In this document: piece after piece, positions 14,993 through 23,337 of the stretch
Layout of the letters: the number at the start of each line of letters is the position of its first letter
Position numbering within the stretch: the first letter of the stretch is position 1
Assembly (NCBI GenBank): GCA_002418705.1
Contig: DIEQ01000077.1
Span: 11,599-54,855 of the forward strand
Reading direction: 5' to 3'
Length of the DNA: 43,257 nucleotides
Source of the DNA: Mageeibacillus sp. UBA5770
Lineage (GTDB): Bacteria > Bacillota_A > Clostridia > Saccharofermentanales > Saccharofermentanaceae
Position numbers and translations under genes: made by a program
The notes under the pieces: generated by a model
Database searches by the model: none
The model's input: only the letters and a program-made list of their open reading frames with translations
What the model was told of the DNA's origin: nothing

Positions 14993-16306
14993 ATGAAGCA
15001 GTCTGCAAACGACGCTCTGTGGGCCCGGGCACAGGGCGTAATACCCGGCGGTGTAAACAGTCCGTCACGTTCTTTGTCTGAGATCAATTTCCAATTGAGT
15101 GACTATGCCAGGCCTCTTTGTCCGCCGTATTTCGTATCAGGACGCGGCAGCAAAATAACAGACGCGGATGGACGTACCTATATTGATTATGTCTGCGGGT
15201 TCGGATCTATGATTCTGGGGCATAATCATCCGGCGGTCACTGAGGCAATTACAGAAGCTGCAGGCCGGGGCTATTGTTTCGGCGGCAATACACCTGTAGA
15301 AGTGGCTCTTGCCGAACTTGTGACTTCCGCTTACCCATCGGTAGAAAAGATCCGTCTGGTCTCATCAGGCACAGAAGCAGTTATGTGCGCTGTCCGTTTG
15401 GCCAGAGCCTTTACCCAACGTTCTGAGATCGTTAAATTTGCCGGGTGTAACCACGGGCATTCCGACAGTCTTCTGGTAGCGGGTGGCGCCGGTATCCTGT
15501 CTTCCGGTCTTCCGGAAAGCACAGGTGTTCTTCCTCAGACAGCTGCCCATACACATGTTCTTCCTTATAACGATATTGAAGCACTGCAGTACTTTTTCGC
15601 CCATATGGGACCGAAGATTGCCTGTGTTATCGTGGAACCCGTTGCTGCGCATATGGGCCTGATCATTCCGGCTGACGGCTTTTTACAGCAGCTCAGAATA
15701 CTTACCGAAAAAAACGGCGCGCTCCTGATTTTTGATGAGGTAATTACCGGTTTCCGTCATTCATTCGGCGGCGTACAGGGTAAGACAGGGCTTCGCCCGG
15801 ATCTGACGGTGTTCGGTAAAATCATCGGGGGCGGACTCCCTCTGGCAGCTTTTGGCGGACGTTCGGATATCATGAAGTATCTGGCCCCGCAGGGCCCGGT
15901 ATACCAGGGCGGAACATTGTCGGGCAGCCCGGTTGCCGCTGCCGCAGGCCTGGCGGCTCTTACTGTCCTTTCAGGATCTCCTGAGATTTACACCCATATC
16001 TTCAGTCAGGCCATCAGCTTGCAGGCCGGATTTCTTTCGGCCGCACAGAAAAAGGGTATCCCGGTCCAGGTTCCTCTGTCAGGTTCCCTGCTGTCATGTA
16101 TGTTTTGCAAAAACCCGGTAAAAAATGAGTCTGACGCACAAAAAACAGACCGGAAGTTATTTGCCAGAATTTATTCTCAGCTCCTTAAGCGCGGGGTATA
16201 TATAGCACCGTCGCCATATGAGGTCCTTTACGTATCCGCTTCTCTGACGGCGCAGGATGTTGCCAATACCTGCGATGCGATATCTGAGGCCTTCGCTGTC
16301 GCCTGA
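14993..16306 (+). CDS. hemL: Glutamate-1-semialdehyde 2,1-aminomutase
   Basis: A 437-residue PLP enzyme converting glutamate-1-semialdehyde to 5-aminolevulinate, the C5-pathway precursor of haem and corrinoids. Typical features are the N-terminal VIPGGVNSPSR, the GTEAVMCAVRLAR region, NHGHSDSLLV, the DEVITGFR motif with its PLP-stacking Asp, and the Schiff-base lysine in FGKIIGGGLP. Length matches the family. The start is an ATG behind GAGAGG; a longer in-frame extension has no ribosome site. The 120-nt gap after cbiG contains short GC-rich hairpins but no terminator, so co-transcription is likely. The pairing suggests this hemL copy feeds corrinoid synthesis. Confidence 0.93.
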   Translation: MKQSANDALWARAQGVIPGGVNSPSRSLSEINFQLSDYARPLCPPYFVSGRGSKITDADGRTYIDYVCGFGSMILGHNHPAVTEAITEAAGRGYCFGGNTPVEVALAELVTSAYPSVEKIRLVSSGTEAVMCAVRLARAFTQRSEIVKFAGCNHGHSDSLLVAGGAGILSSGLPESTGVLPQTAAHTHVLPYNDIEALQYFFAHMGPKIACVIVEPVAAHMGLIIPADGFLQQLRILTEKNGALLIFDEVITGFRHSFGGVQGKTGLRPDLTVFGKIIGGGLPLAAFGGRSDIMKYLAPQGPVYQGGTLSGSPVAAAAGLAALTVLSGSPEIYTHIFSQAISLQAGFLSAAQKKGIPVQVPLSGSLLSCMFCKNPVKNESDAQKTDRKLFARIYSQLLKRGVYIAPSPYEVLYVSASLTAQDVANTCDAISEAFAVA

Positions 16307-16344
16307 AAAACACCTATTAGAGAATAATTGCATTTTTGACGGAA

Positions 16345-16370
16345 AAGGCCCCTTCCGGGGTCTTCTTTCT
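16345..16370 (+). terminator. Probable terminator after hemL
   Basis: An 8-bp stem AAGGCCCC / GGGGTCTT with one G-T pair and a TTCC loop, followed by the T-rich CTTTCT. The downstream gene has its own AT-rich promoter region. Confidence 0.65.
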
Positions 16371-16442
16371 GCTTTCACAAAAGAAACAAAAATTCATTTT
16401 AACTTAATAATTTATTGAATATTTAGAAAATGTTTATTTTAT

Positions 16443-16470
16443 TATAAGCGTTTGCTATGATGTGCTTATA
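16443..16470 (+). promoter_or_regulatory. Inverted repeat around the -10 of the Lrp-type regulator gene
   Basis: TATAAGC - 14 nt - GCTTATA encloses a TATGAT -10 box (16456-16461). The only -35 candidate is a weak TTTATT at 16433-16438, and the region upstream (16390-16440) is very AT-rich, as favoured by Lrp-type proteins. It is a candidate autoregulatory site for the gene that follows. Confidence 0.5.
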
Positions 16471-16485
16471 AACAGGAGGGGTCAT

Positions 16486-16929
16486 ATGGATGCGATAGAT
16501 AAGGAAATCATGCGTTTGCTCAATATCAACGGGCGTGCAACTGCCTCAGAAATAAGCAGGGGAGTGCATCTGTCCATACCCGCTGTTGCCGAGCGAATCC
16601 GTAAAATGGATGAAGCAGGCCTGATTGAGAATTACACAGTCAGAATCAGCCGTGAAAAGGCAGGATGGAACATTATGGCTTTCATCCATGTCAGTGTGGA
16701 CGATACCGAAAACATTGCCGCTTTTCGTGATGAAATCAATCGTTATCCCTGCGTGCTGGAATGTCATCACGTGGCCGGAACATATGATTATCTTCTTAAA
16801 GTATTGACCGAAAATATGGCGGCGCTTGACTTTTTCCTGTCGAACTCTCTTAAGACGATACAGGGAGTATCAAGATCGAATACGACGATCGTACTCTCGA
16901 CTCTGAAAGAGACTCTTAATCCATTTTAG
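16486..16929 (+). CDS. Lrp/AsnC-family transcriptional regulator
   Basis: A 147-residue regulator. The N-terminal HTH (about 2-60) reads DAIDKEIMRLLNINGRATAS and the recognition part HLSIPAVAERIRKMDEAGLI; the C-terminal RAM/effector domain (70-145) has ECHHVAGTYDYLLKV, a typical ligand-sensing strand. The start is an ATG behind AGGAGGGG. It lies 35 nt upstream of a LysE-type exporter gene, an arrangement commonly seen for amino-acid exporters controlled by an amino-acid-sensing regulator. Confidence 0.92.
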   Translation: MDAIDKEIMRLLNINGRATASEISRGVHLSIPAVAERIRKMDEAGLIENYTVRISREKAGWNIMAFIHVSVDDTENIAAFRDEINRYPCVLECHHVAGTYDYLLKVLTENMAALDFFLSNSLKTIQGVSRSNTTIVLSTLKETLNPF

Positions 16930-16964
16930 GGATGGCTGTTTCGTAACGCAGGAGGATAGGGCGT

Positions 16965-17603
16965 ATGTTGGGCAAAGGATTCAGATACGGCATGTTTGTG
17001 CAGCTGGCGATAGGTCCTGTTTCACTGCTGGTGTTCAGGACGTCAGGTTCGGCCGGCTTTGGCATGGGTCTTATTTTGGTTTTGGCCGTAGCCCTGGTGG
17101 ATGCCTTCTTTATCGCAATCGCCGGGGCAGGTTCGGTCTTGTTTTTAAAGAAAGAGAATATTCAGGGTGCGTTTATCATCTTCAGCAGTGTTGTGCTGGC
17201 TCTGTTTGGACTTTATACAGTTCTGGGGGCATTTAACATATCCATGCTCCCCGGGATCAAATTGTTTTCAGGCGTGAATTCCGGAAGCGTTTTTTTGCAG
17301 GGCGTCCTTCTTACGGCCTCTAATCCGATGACGATCCTCTTTTGGAACAGTATACTTACGGCACAGACGAAACGGGAGACAATGAACAGCCGGCATATCT
17401 TCTTTTTCGGAACAGGCTGTGTGCTTTCAACGGTTGTCTTTCTGACGATTGTTGCGGCAATAGGAAGTATGGTTAACCGGTTCCTGCCGGATAGTGTAAT
17501 AAGAATCCTCAATGTTTTGATAGGTCTTAGTCTCATCGTATACAGCGCAGTCCTTCTTATGCAGAAACGAAGGTCCCGGCAACTGGCCGACTGTCCCAAA
17601 TAG
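16965..17603 (+). CDS. LysE-family exporter
   Basis: A 212-residue membrane protein with about six helices. The N-terminal GPVSLLVFRTSGSAGFGMG and the central TASNPMTILFW are hallmarks of the LysE/RhtB superfamily, which exports amino acids using the proton gradient. A small gap separates it from the Lrp-type regulator, with which it is probably co-transcribed. The C-terminus ends in a basic stretch (QKRRSRQ). The substrate cannot be told from sequence; an amino acid sensed by the adjacent regulator is the best guess. Confidence 0.88.
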   Translation: MLGKGFRYGMFVQLAIGPVSLLVFRTSGSAGFGMGLILVLAVALVDAFFIAIAGAGSVLFLKKENIQGAFIIFSSVVLALFGLYTVLGAFNISMLPGIKLFSGVNSGSVFLQGVLLTASNPMTILFWNSILTAQTKRETMNSRHIFFFGTGCVLSTVVFLTIVAAIGSMVNRFLPDSVIRILNVLIGLSLIVYSAVLLMQKRRSRQLADCPK

Positions 17604-17626
17604 AGTGAAGCAGAGAACGATTGACG

Positions 17627-17666
17627 AGAGGCTGCGGCAAATTAATTGCGGCAGCCTCTTTTGATT
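17627..17666 (+). terminator. Terminator after the LysE-type gene
   Basis: A 9-bp stem AGAGGCTGC / GCAGCCTCT, extended inside by GCAA/TTGC, followed by TTTTGATTTT. Confidence 0.88.
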
Positions 17667-17668
17667 TT

Positions 17669-17704
17669 CAAAAATAAAGTCACCTGAAAAATCTTCCAGG
17701 TGAC
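17669..17704 (-). terminator. Terminator after the HIRAN-like gene
   Basis: On the minus strand an 8-bp stem GTCACCTG / CAGGTGAC with a 10-nt loop is followed by TTTATTTTT. It is convergent with the preceding terminator. Confidence 0.85.
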
Positions 17705-17716
17705 CGTATCTTCAGT

Positions 17717-18172
17717 CTATTTTTCCCAGAGAGGAGTGATGGGGATCGGCTGTGATCCGGCCCGGTCAAAGATGCGTGCGATAAGCGGTGCGGCACCCTC
17801 ACCAGACATTTTAAGGTCGAGTTCGCGAAGTTCTGCTTCGAAAGTGTCATATAATTTGAGATATTCACGCGATTTCTTCGCAGACAGCAGTCTGCAGATT
17901 ACCTGTGTATCCGTGATGAACTCGATTTTGGCGACCGATTCCTTTTTGAAGCGGTCATAGAGGCGTCCCGCACTCATGGTACCTCGAACAACGGTGGCGG
18001 GACTGTTGGCAACATAGCCGATATCCCCGATATAGGGCAGGTGAACCAGAATGGCTTCCGCATCGTACGGATTTTCGGGTTCCTTCTTCAGGTAGATGAT
18101 CTGACCTTCCTCAAATGGGACTAAACCGTAGATCTGAGAAAAACCTGTAACTGTGAGATGAGCCTTTGCCAT
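17717..18172 (-). CDS. HIRAN-domain-like protein
   Basis: A 151-residue soluble protein. Residues 5-65 follow the HIRAN pattern: a beta-strand with TGFSQIYGLVPFEEGQIIYL, then KKEPENPYDAEAILVHL and IGDIGYVANS. HIRAN domains bind DNA 3' ends or stalled forks and usually occur in helicases, but small stand-alone versions exist in Bacillota with unknown roles. The C-terminal half (90-151) is helical, charged and unassigned. The start is the ATG following AAGGAGG; a GTG three codons upstream overlaps that site. It is monocistronic with its own terminator. Confidence 0.8.
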   Translation of the reverse strand: MAKAHLTVTGFSQIYGLVPFEEGQIIYLKKEPENPYDAEAILVHLPYIGDIGYVANSPATVVRGTMSAGRLYDRFKKESVAKIEFITDTQVICRLLSAKKSREYLKLYDTFEAELRELDLKMSGEGAAPLIARIFDRAGSQPIPITPLWEK

Positions 18173-18548
18173 AATAAGCACCTCCTTTTTCGTGATAATG
18201 TGGATAACTCTACGATATCAAAAAGTAGAAGGGATGTACATCCATAAGAGAAAACGCTTTGTTAACGAATCACGGTATTTTTGAAGTAAACCGCAGAAAG
18301 TGAAAAAATGTTTCTGAATTGAAGATATTTACAAATAGCGTGTATACAAAAGATAGCAAATGAGGCACAATAATTTGTAGTTTGTCAAAAAAAATTATGA
18401 ACAGATATGTGACAATTTTGTCACGGAGAAAGTCACTCTTAAGTCACTTGCTATTTGTATAATGAACATAACCGCAAATATGAGAAAATCCGGAAAAGAT
18501 ATATGATGGCGCAGTATGAAAAGTGAGAAATAAGAAAGAGGTATGGGA
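18173..18548. other. Divergent control region between the HIRAN gene and the 18.5-kb transporter operon
   Basis: 376 nt without a gene. From left to right it holds the HIRAN ribosome site, a 12-bp palindrome GGATGTACATCC (18232-18243), an AT-rich stretch (18290-18405), the four-box GTCAC operator with its -10 (18409-18463), and an 85-nt leader ending in AAGAGG before the lipoprotein gene. Confidence 0.6.
18409..18463 (+). promoter_or_regulatory. Four-box GTCAC operator with TATAAT, upstream of the transporter operon
   Basis: GTGAC, 6 nt, GTCAC, 7 nt, GTCAC, 6 nt, GTCAC, 10 nt, TATAAT. The first two boxes form the near-palindrome GTGACAATTTTGTCAC. Spacing, order and orientation relative to the gene equal those at 490-544 (minus strand). 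There is no recognisable -35, pointing to activation by a DNA-bound regulator. Confidence 0.78.
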
Positions 18549-21107
18549 ATGAAACAAGTTAATGTGAATGCCAATCCAAAGACGGCCCGAAAACTTGGAA
18601 GATTACTTATGCAGGGAACAAGTATCGGGCTTTGTCTGGCACTGGGTCTTTCCATGGCCGGCTGCAAAAAAAGCAATGCGAAGCCGGTCGAGACGGTTAC
18701 TGCCGACACAGCATATTTCTCTTCGACAGAGCTTGAATTTTATGAGGCAGAGGAAGGCGAAGATGTCAGTGTCATCTCTGTGAAGTCATACGGCGATAAA
18801 GTCGCCATACTTTTAAACATTTATGAATACAACAATCTTATGTACGAAAAAGAATATGCTGCTGTCGTCGAAGAAAAAACAGGTACTGCTGAAACCGTCG
18901 CCGTAGAAACCGCTGCCGGAGAAACGGCTGCGTCAGAAACCGTTCCGGAAGAAACAACAGCAGCTGATGAAACGACAGTATCTGATGAAACGGCAATAGC
19001 TGAAGAAACGGCTCCTGACTCTACAGCAGTGACCGACGAGACGATGATCGGCATCGATGAGCCTATCATTGATCCTGATATGGAATACATCCCGCCGAAG
19101 TACTATATCCTTATATATGACAATACCGGTAAGCTGATGTCACAGATTGACCTCGGATCAGTAATGGATCCGAATTCGTATCCAATGAGCATGGCAGCTG
19201 ATGCGGACGGCAACCTTATGATTTTACTGCAGGGATACGATGAAGAGACCGGTGCGAGCAGCTTCCTGATGTATTCAGTTGATGCTGCGGGAAAATTAGG
19301 TGCATCTCCGGTCAAACTGGCATTCGGCGATTATGATTATCCGAACCAGATGACGATAGATAAAGACGGCAACATGTATTTCACTTCTTATGGCGAGCAG
19401 GGTCTCAAAATCATGGTTTTCGACAGCAAAGGAAAGCCTCTCTATGAGATTACCGGCGGAAAAGAGAACCTTAACGGTAATTTGTACGTGATTGGCGATC
19501 TGGTTTATGTAGACGGAAGCGACTTCACAGACGATAAGTATAAGTCGCTGCTGTATCCTCTTGATACAGCCGGAAAGAAGCTTGGAGAGCCCATCGATAT
19601 GACGAGACTCTCGATGTACGGCGGTGAAATGATGTACATCGGAGCCAACGGTGTTTACTCCAACAGTTCAATCGGAGTATACCAGCTTGATATTGAAGAG
19701 CAGACAAAAACACCTGTCCTGTTGTGGAAAGACGCTGACATCGCGCGGACAATGTATGGGAATGATCAGGTGGTTGTACTTTCTTCCGATAAGATCATGC
19801 TGATCAGCAGCATATACGGCGGAGAATCCACATCAACCAAGGTCACACTTCTTACCCGCGAAGCCACGAACCCGAATGCCGGTAAGATTATTATCAGAAT
19901 TGCGGGCGTTGGCATAACCTATGACGCGGCCGTACTTTCCGCTGTTTATGAATTCAATAAGTCGAACACGGAATATCGTGTTGAGATCCATGATTATATG
20001 GAAGATCAGCCGATCAATTCCGAAGAAGACTACAACAAAGTCATCAATACCATGAACATGGAGATCCTGTCCGGGGACGGACCCGACATTATATTCGGTA
20101 GCTATCAGTCTTTTGCAAATTATGAGGCTAAGGACCTTCTTGTCGATCTCTATACATTGATGGAAAAAGACACGGATTTCAAAAAGGATGACTATATCCC
20201 GAGTGTCCTTAAACTCTGTGAAACGGACGGTCATCTTTATAAGTTCGGAACCGGTTTCATGATCCAGGGTTTTGTCGGTGCGAAATCAGTCATCGGCGAC
20301 CGTATGGGCTGGACTGTCGATGAATTCAACGAAATGGTTAACAGCCTTCCGAGCGGCATGACACCGCTTGTCAACCAGACACAGTCGAACCTTCTGACGA
20401 ATTCCCTGTATGCTTCGATGGATTCATTCGTAAATGCCCAGACCGGCGAAGTTACATTCAACACGGAAGATTTCTGGCAGCTTCTGGACTATGCCAAGAC
20501 ATACGGAACGGATGATGATAATCCTGATCAGGAATATTCAGATGAGATGACCATGCTGCAGAACGGGGAGCTTGCACTTGCTTCCTGCTATATTGGTGAT
20601 CCGACAGGATACGGACAATACGCCGCCATGATAAACGAGCCGATTTCTGTTGTCGGATTCCCTTCTTCCGACAAGCGCGGACCGATGTGCTATGTCAACA
20701 CGATGCTTGCTATTTCTTCCGAATCCGGAAGTCAGGAAGCAGCATGGGATTTCGTAAAATCCTTCTTCTCTGAAGATGCCCAGATGACAATCGCCGAAAA
20801 TTATTCAATACCGGTACTGAAATCTGCCTTTGAATTCCAGATCGAAAGAGCTATGAATCCTGACGAGAACGGAGGGGGAATGGTGATTTACGACAAGATG
20901 GGTCAGATGCAGCCAATGACCGAGGATGAGGCACAGGAATACAGAGACCTTATCAACGGACTTGATACTCTTGCCAGTTTTGATATGGAGATTTCCAATA
21001 TCATTCTCGAAGAGACCCCTGCCTTCTTTAACGGCCAGAAATCCGAGCAGGACATTGCCGCTATTATCCAGAATCGTGTACAGACACTGGTAAATGAGAG
21101 AGAATAA
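18549..21107 (+). CDS. Lipoprotein with propeller-like region and solute-binding domain
   Basis: An 852-residue exported lipoprotein: signal sequence with the lipobox SMAGC (Cys39), then a Thr/Glu-rich low-complexity linker (about 111-165). A region of about 250 residues (170-420) has repeated strands such as ADADGNLMILLQGYD and IDKDGNMYFTSYGEQG, typical of NHL/WD-like beta-propellers. The C-terminal half (about 430-850) reads as a family-1 extracellular solute-binding protein (NGELALASCYIGDP, AWDFVKSFFSEDAQ). It heads an operon with two MalF/MalG-type permeases, so it should deliver a ligand to them. Fusion with a propeller is unusual. The second ATG fits the AAGAGG ribosome site better than the ATG two codons earlier (18543). 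Confidence 0.82.
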   Translation: MKQVNVNANPKTARKLGRLLMQGTSIGLCLALGLSMAGCKKSNAKPVETVTADTAYFSSTELEFYEAEEGEDVSVISVKSYGDKVAILLNIYEYNNLMYEKEYAAVVEEKTGTAETVAVETAAGETAASETVPEETTAADETTVSDETAIAEETAPDSTAVTDETMIGIDEPIIDPDMEYIPPKYYILIYDNTGKLMSQIDLGSVMDPNSYPMSMAADADGNLMILLQGYDEETGASSFLMYSVDAAGKLGASPVKLAFGDYDYPNQMTIDKDGNMYFTSYGEQGLKIMVFDSKGKPLYEITGGKENLNGNLYVIGDLVYVDGSDFTDDKYKSLLYPLDTAGKKLGEPIDMTRLSMYGGEMMYIGANGVYSNSSIGVYQLDIEEQTKTPVLLWKDADIARTMYGNDQVVVLSSDKIMLISSIYGGESTSTKVTLLTREATNPNAGKIIIRIAGVGITYDAAVLSAVYEFNKSNTEYRVEIHDYMEDQPINSEEDYNKVINTMNMEILSGDGPDIIFGSYQSFANYEAKDLLVDLYTLMEKDTDFKKDDYIPSVLKLCETDGHLYKFGTGFMIQGFVGAKSVIGDRMGWTVDEFNEMVNSLPSGMTPLVNQTQSNLLTNSLYASMDSFVNAQTGEVTFNTEDFWQLLDYAKTYGTDDDNPDQEYSDEMTMLQNGELALASCYIGDPTGYGQYAAMINEPISVVGFPSSDKRGPMCYVNTMLAISSESGSQEAAWDFVKSFFSEDAQMTIAENYSIPVLKSAFEFQIERAMNPDENGGGMVIYDKMGQMQPMTEDEAQEYRDLINGLDTLASFDMEISNIILEETPAFFNGQKSEQDIAAIIQNRVQTLVNERE

Positions 21108-21152
21108 TCATATAGACAATTTGATCGGCGCGAAAGAAGAGAGGCAGCATTC

Positions 21153-22076
21153 ATGACAAAACGGGAAAAGAAGACGCTTAGCGTGCAGGCTCTGCACAAA
21201 AGGGGGTCAAGACACAGAAAGATGAGGGACTGGTTCGTGCATACGGCCTATCTCACTCCCAGTTTTGCAGGTGTCATGCTTTTCTTCTTCGTGCCGATCG
21301 TAATTATTGCATACAACTCGACTTTGAAAAGTGCAGTGAACAGTCAGTTTGTCGGATTGAATAATTATATCCGCGTCATCAATAACGGTGCTTTTGAGCT
21401 GGCAGCAAAGAATACACTTTTGTTTTCAGCACTCGCTGTACCGCTGGCTGTTGTATTATCCCTTTTTCTGGCACTTCTTCTGAACACACAGATGCCTGCC
21501 AGAGGCTGGTTCCGCAGCGTTTTTCTAAACCCCATGATGGTTCCGGTTGCCTCGATTGTTTTGATCTGGCAGGTGTTTTTCAGCTTTAACGGCACGATCA
21601 ACTCCTATTTCGGCGGATTTGGGATGGATAAGATTGACTGGATGAAGTCGGATTGGAGCCGTCTTGTCATCCTTCTTTTATTTCTTTGGAAGAACCTGGG
21701 ATACAATATGGTGCTCTTCCTCAGTGCCCTGAACAATGTACCGGTTGAGCTGATTGATTCCGCTAAAATTGACGGTGCGGGAGCTGTTAAGCGCTTCCTG
21801 CATATAAACATCGTCTATCTTTATCCGACGATTTTCTTTGTCGGCATTATGTCGCTGATCAACTCGTTCAAAATTTTCCGTGAGGTGTATCTGCTGACCG
21901 GGGATTACCCGTTCAGCGCACTTTATCTCCTGCAGCACTTCATGAACAATGCATTCCGCGACCTGGACTATCAGAAGCTCTCTGCAGCGGCTATTATCAT
22001 GTGCATTGCGATGATCCTGATTGTCGGCGTGCTGTTCCTGGCAGAAAATAAACTCGGAAGGGATGTGGAGGAATAG
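21153..22076 (+). CDS. MalF/UgpA-type ABC transporter permease
   Basis: A 307-residue permease with about six transmembrane helices. The cytosolic EAA loop, VPVELIDSAKIDGAGAVKRF, contacts the ATPase in carbohydrate-type importers. The N-terminus is basic (MTKREKKTLSVQALHKRGSR). It follows the solute-binding lipoprotein by 45 nt and precedes the MalG-type partner by one base, so they form one importer-like complex. No ATPase of the MalK type lies in the operon; these importers often share an ATPase encoded elsewhere. The substrate is unknown. Confidence 0.9.
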   Translation: MTKREKKTLSVQALHKRGSRHRKMRDWFVHTAYLTPSFAGVMLFFFVPIVIIAYNSTLKSAVNSQFVGLNNYIRVINNGAFELAAKNTLLFSALAVPLAVVLSLFLALLLNTQMPARGWFRSVFLNPMMVPVASIVLIWQVFFSFNGTINSYFGGFGMDKIDWMKSDWSRLVILLLFLWKNLGYNMVLFLSALNNVPVELIDSAKIDGAGAVKRFLHINIVYLYPTIFFVGIMSLINSFKIFREVYLLTGDYPFSALYLLQHFMNNAFRDLDYQKLSAAAIIMCIAMILIVGVLFLAENKLGRDVEE

Positions 22077-22077
22077 C

Positions 22078-23247
22078 ATGTTTAAACATACTTACACACC
22101 ATTCCCGACTCCTGTTGATGAGCCTGCCGCGTCTGAAAGACCGCAAGAAATCCCGGCTGCGTCTGAACCGCAGGTCACTGATGCGTCCGAAAACAGGGAG
22201 AATTCCGAAAACCGCGAGAATGCCGAAAGCCGGGAGAACGTTGAAGATATCAAGAACACGGAGGATTCAGAGAACCCGGAAAACCTTGATACTGTGGCGT
22301 ATCCAGAACTCCTACCCGAGGAGAGAATTCGCATGAATCCTTTCCGCACCATGACCAGGAAAAGAATCACTTACAACATATCGATGACTGTTTTCTTTAT
22401 TATTGCATCCATTGTTGCAGTCTTTTCGCTGATGCCTATCGTACTGACAGTCCTCAATTCCTTCATGTCGACCAGGGAAATCGTTGCCAATTACAGTGCC
22501 GTATTCGGCAGTCTGGCCGGCAATACGTCAGGCTCCAAGACATACCTGGCCACCGAAGCCCACCTGAAACTGATTCCCGATATGGCAAGCTTCGAACAAT
22601 ACGCGACCGTCCTTCTGAAAAGCCCGACCTACCTGCTTAAGTTTTGGAATTCCGTCGCCCTTGTCGTGCCGATTGTTGTATTCCAGATGGTTGTCGGGTC
22701 ACTTGCTGCCTACAGCTTTGCCCGCTACCGTAAAAAGAGCAGGGAAGTTCTGTTTTTCTCTTACATTATCCTGATGCTTATGCCTTTTCAGGTAACGCTT
22801 GTTCCCAACTACCTGATATCCCAGCAGCTCGGCATCTTAAATACCCCGCAGGCGATTATCCTGCCGGGCATTTTCTCGACATTCAGTGTATTTCTTTTGA
22901 GCAAATACATGAGGCAGATCCCCTCGTCGTATATTGATGCAGCCAAGCTTGACGGTGCCGGCGAGTGGCATATTTTCACGAAGATCTCTATGCCGATGTG
23001 CAAGAGCGCACTGTATGCCATGGGTATCCTGTTATTCATTGACTACTGGAACATGGTTGAGCAGCCGCTGATTTTGCTGACTGACCCTGAGAAGCAGCCG
23101 CTTTCCGTGTTTCTTTCTCAGATTAACAGCGGTGAAGTCGGAATCGCATTTGCAGCATCGTTTATCTTTATGATCCCGCCGCTGCTGATCTTCCTCAACG
23201 GGGAACAGTATTTGATAGAGGGAATTTCAAGGTCGGGCATTAAGTAG
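22078..23247 (+). CDS. MalG/UgpE-type ABC transporter permease with acidic repeat N-terminus
   Basis: A 389-residue permease, longer than the usual 270-290 because of a hydrophilic N-terminal extension of about 95 residues. The extension contains near-repeats of SENREN (ENRENSENRENAESREN) and is predicted to be cytosolic and disordered. The remainder has about six helices and the EAA loop IPSSYIDAAKLDGAGEWHIF. An additional extracytoplasmic stretch (about 130-180) lies after the first helix. The start is the ATG one base after the partner's stop, with GTGGAGG in that gene's end. It pairs with the MalF-type subunit. Confidence 0.9.
   Translation: MFKHTYTPFPTPVDEPAASERPQEIPAASEPQVTDASENRENSENRENAESRENVEDIKNTEDSENPENLDTVAYPELLPEERIRMNPFRTMTRKRITYNISMTVFFIIASIVAVFSLMPIVLTVLNSFMSTREIVANYSAVFGSLAGNTSGSKTYLATEAHLKLIPDMASFEQYATVLLKSPTYLLKFWNSVALVVPIVVFQMVVGSLAAYSFARYRKKSREVLFFSYIILMLMPFQVTLVPNYLISQQLGILNTPQAIILPGIFSTFSVFLLSKYMRQIPSSYIDAAKLDGAGEWHIFTKISMPMCKSALYAMGILLFIDYWNMVEQPLILLTDPEKQPLSVFLSQINSGEVGIAFAASFIFMIPPLLIFLNGEQYLIEGISRSGIK
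22188..22295 (+). repeat. Imperfect tandem repeats encoding the acidic N-terminal tail
   Basis: Degenerate 12-24-nt units of the type GAAAACAGGGAGAAT / GAAAACCGCGAGAAT / GAAAGCCGGGAGAAC / GAGAACCCGGAAAAC are arrayed head to tail. They look like a young, slippage-prone repeat within the permease gene. Confidence 0.6.
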
Positions 23248-23337
23248 TCCGGACCGGGACCATCATTTAGCAGTGTCCGGGCAGGCCGCTGCCCAAGAAA
23301 AGCAAAAATCAGATCTGCCGCAGCCAGGAGGGTGTAC

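Noticed and set aside
17679..17704. A third copy of the GTCAC operator
   Set aside because: The GTCACCTG / CAGGTGAC pair is a terminator stem followed by a T-run on the minus strand; the 11/12-nt box spacing is absent.
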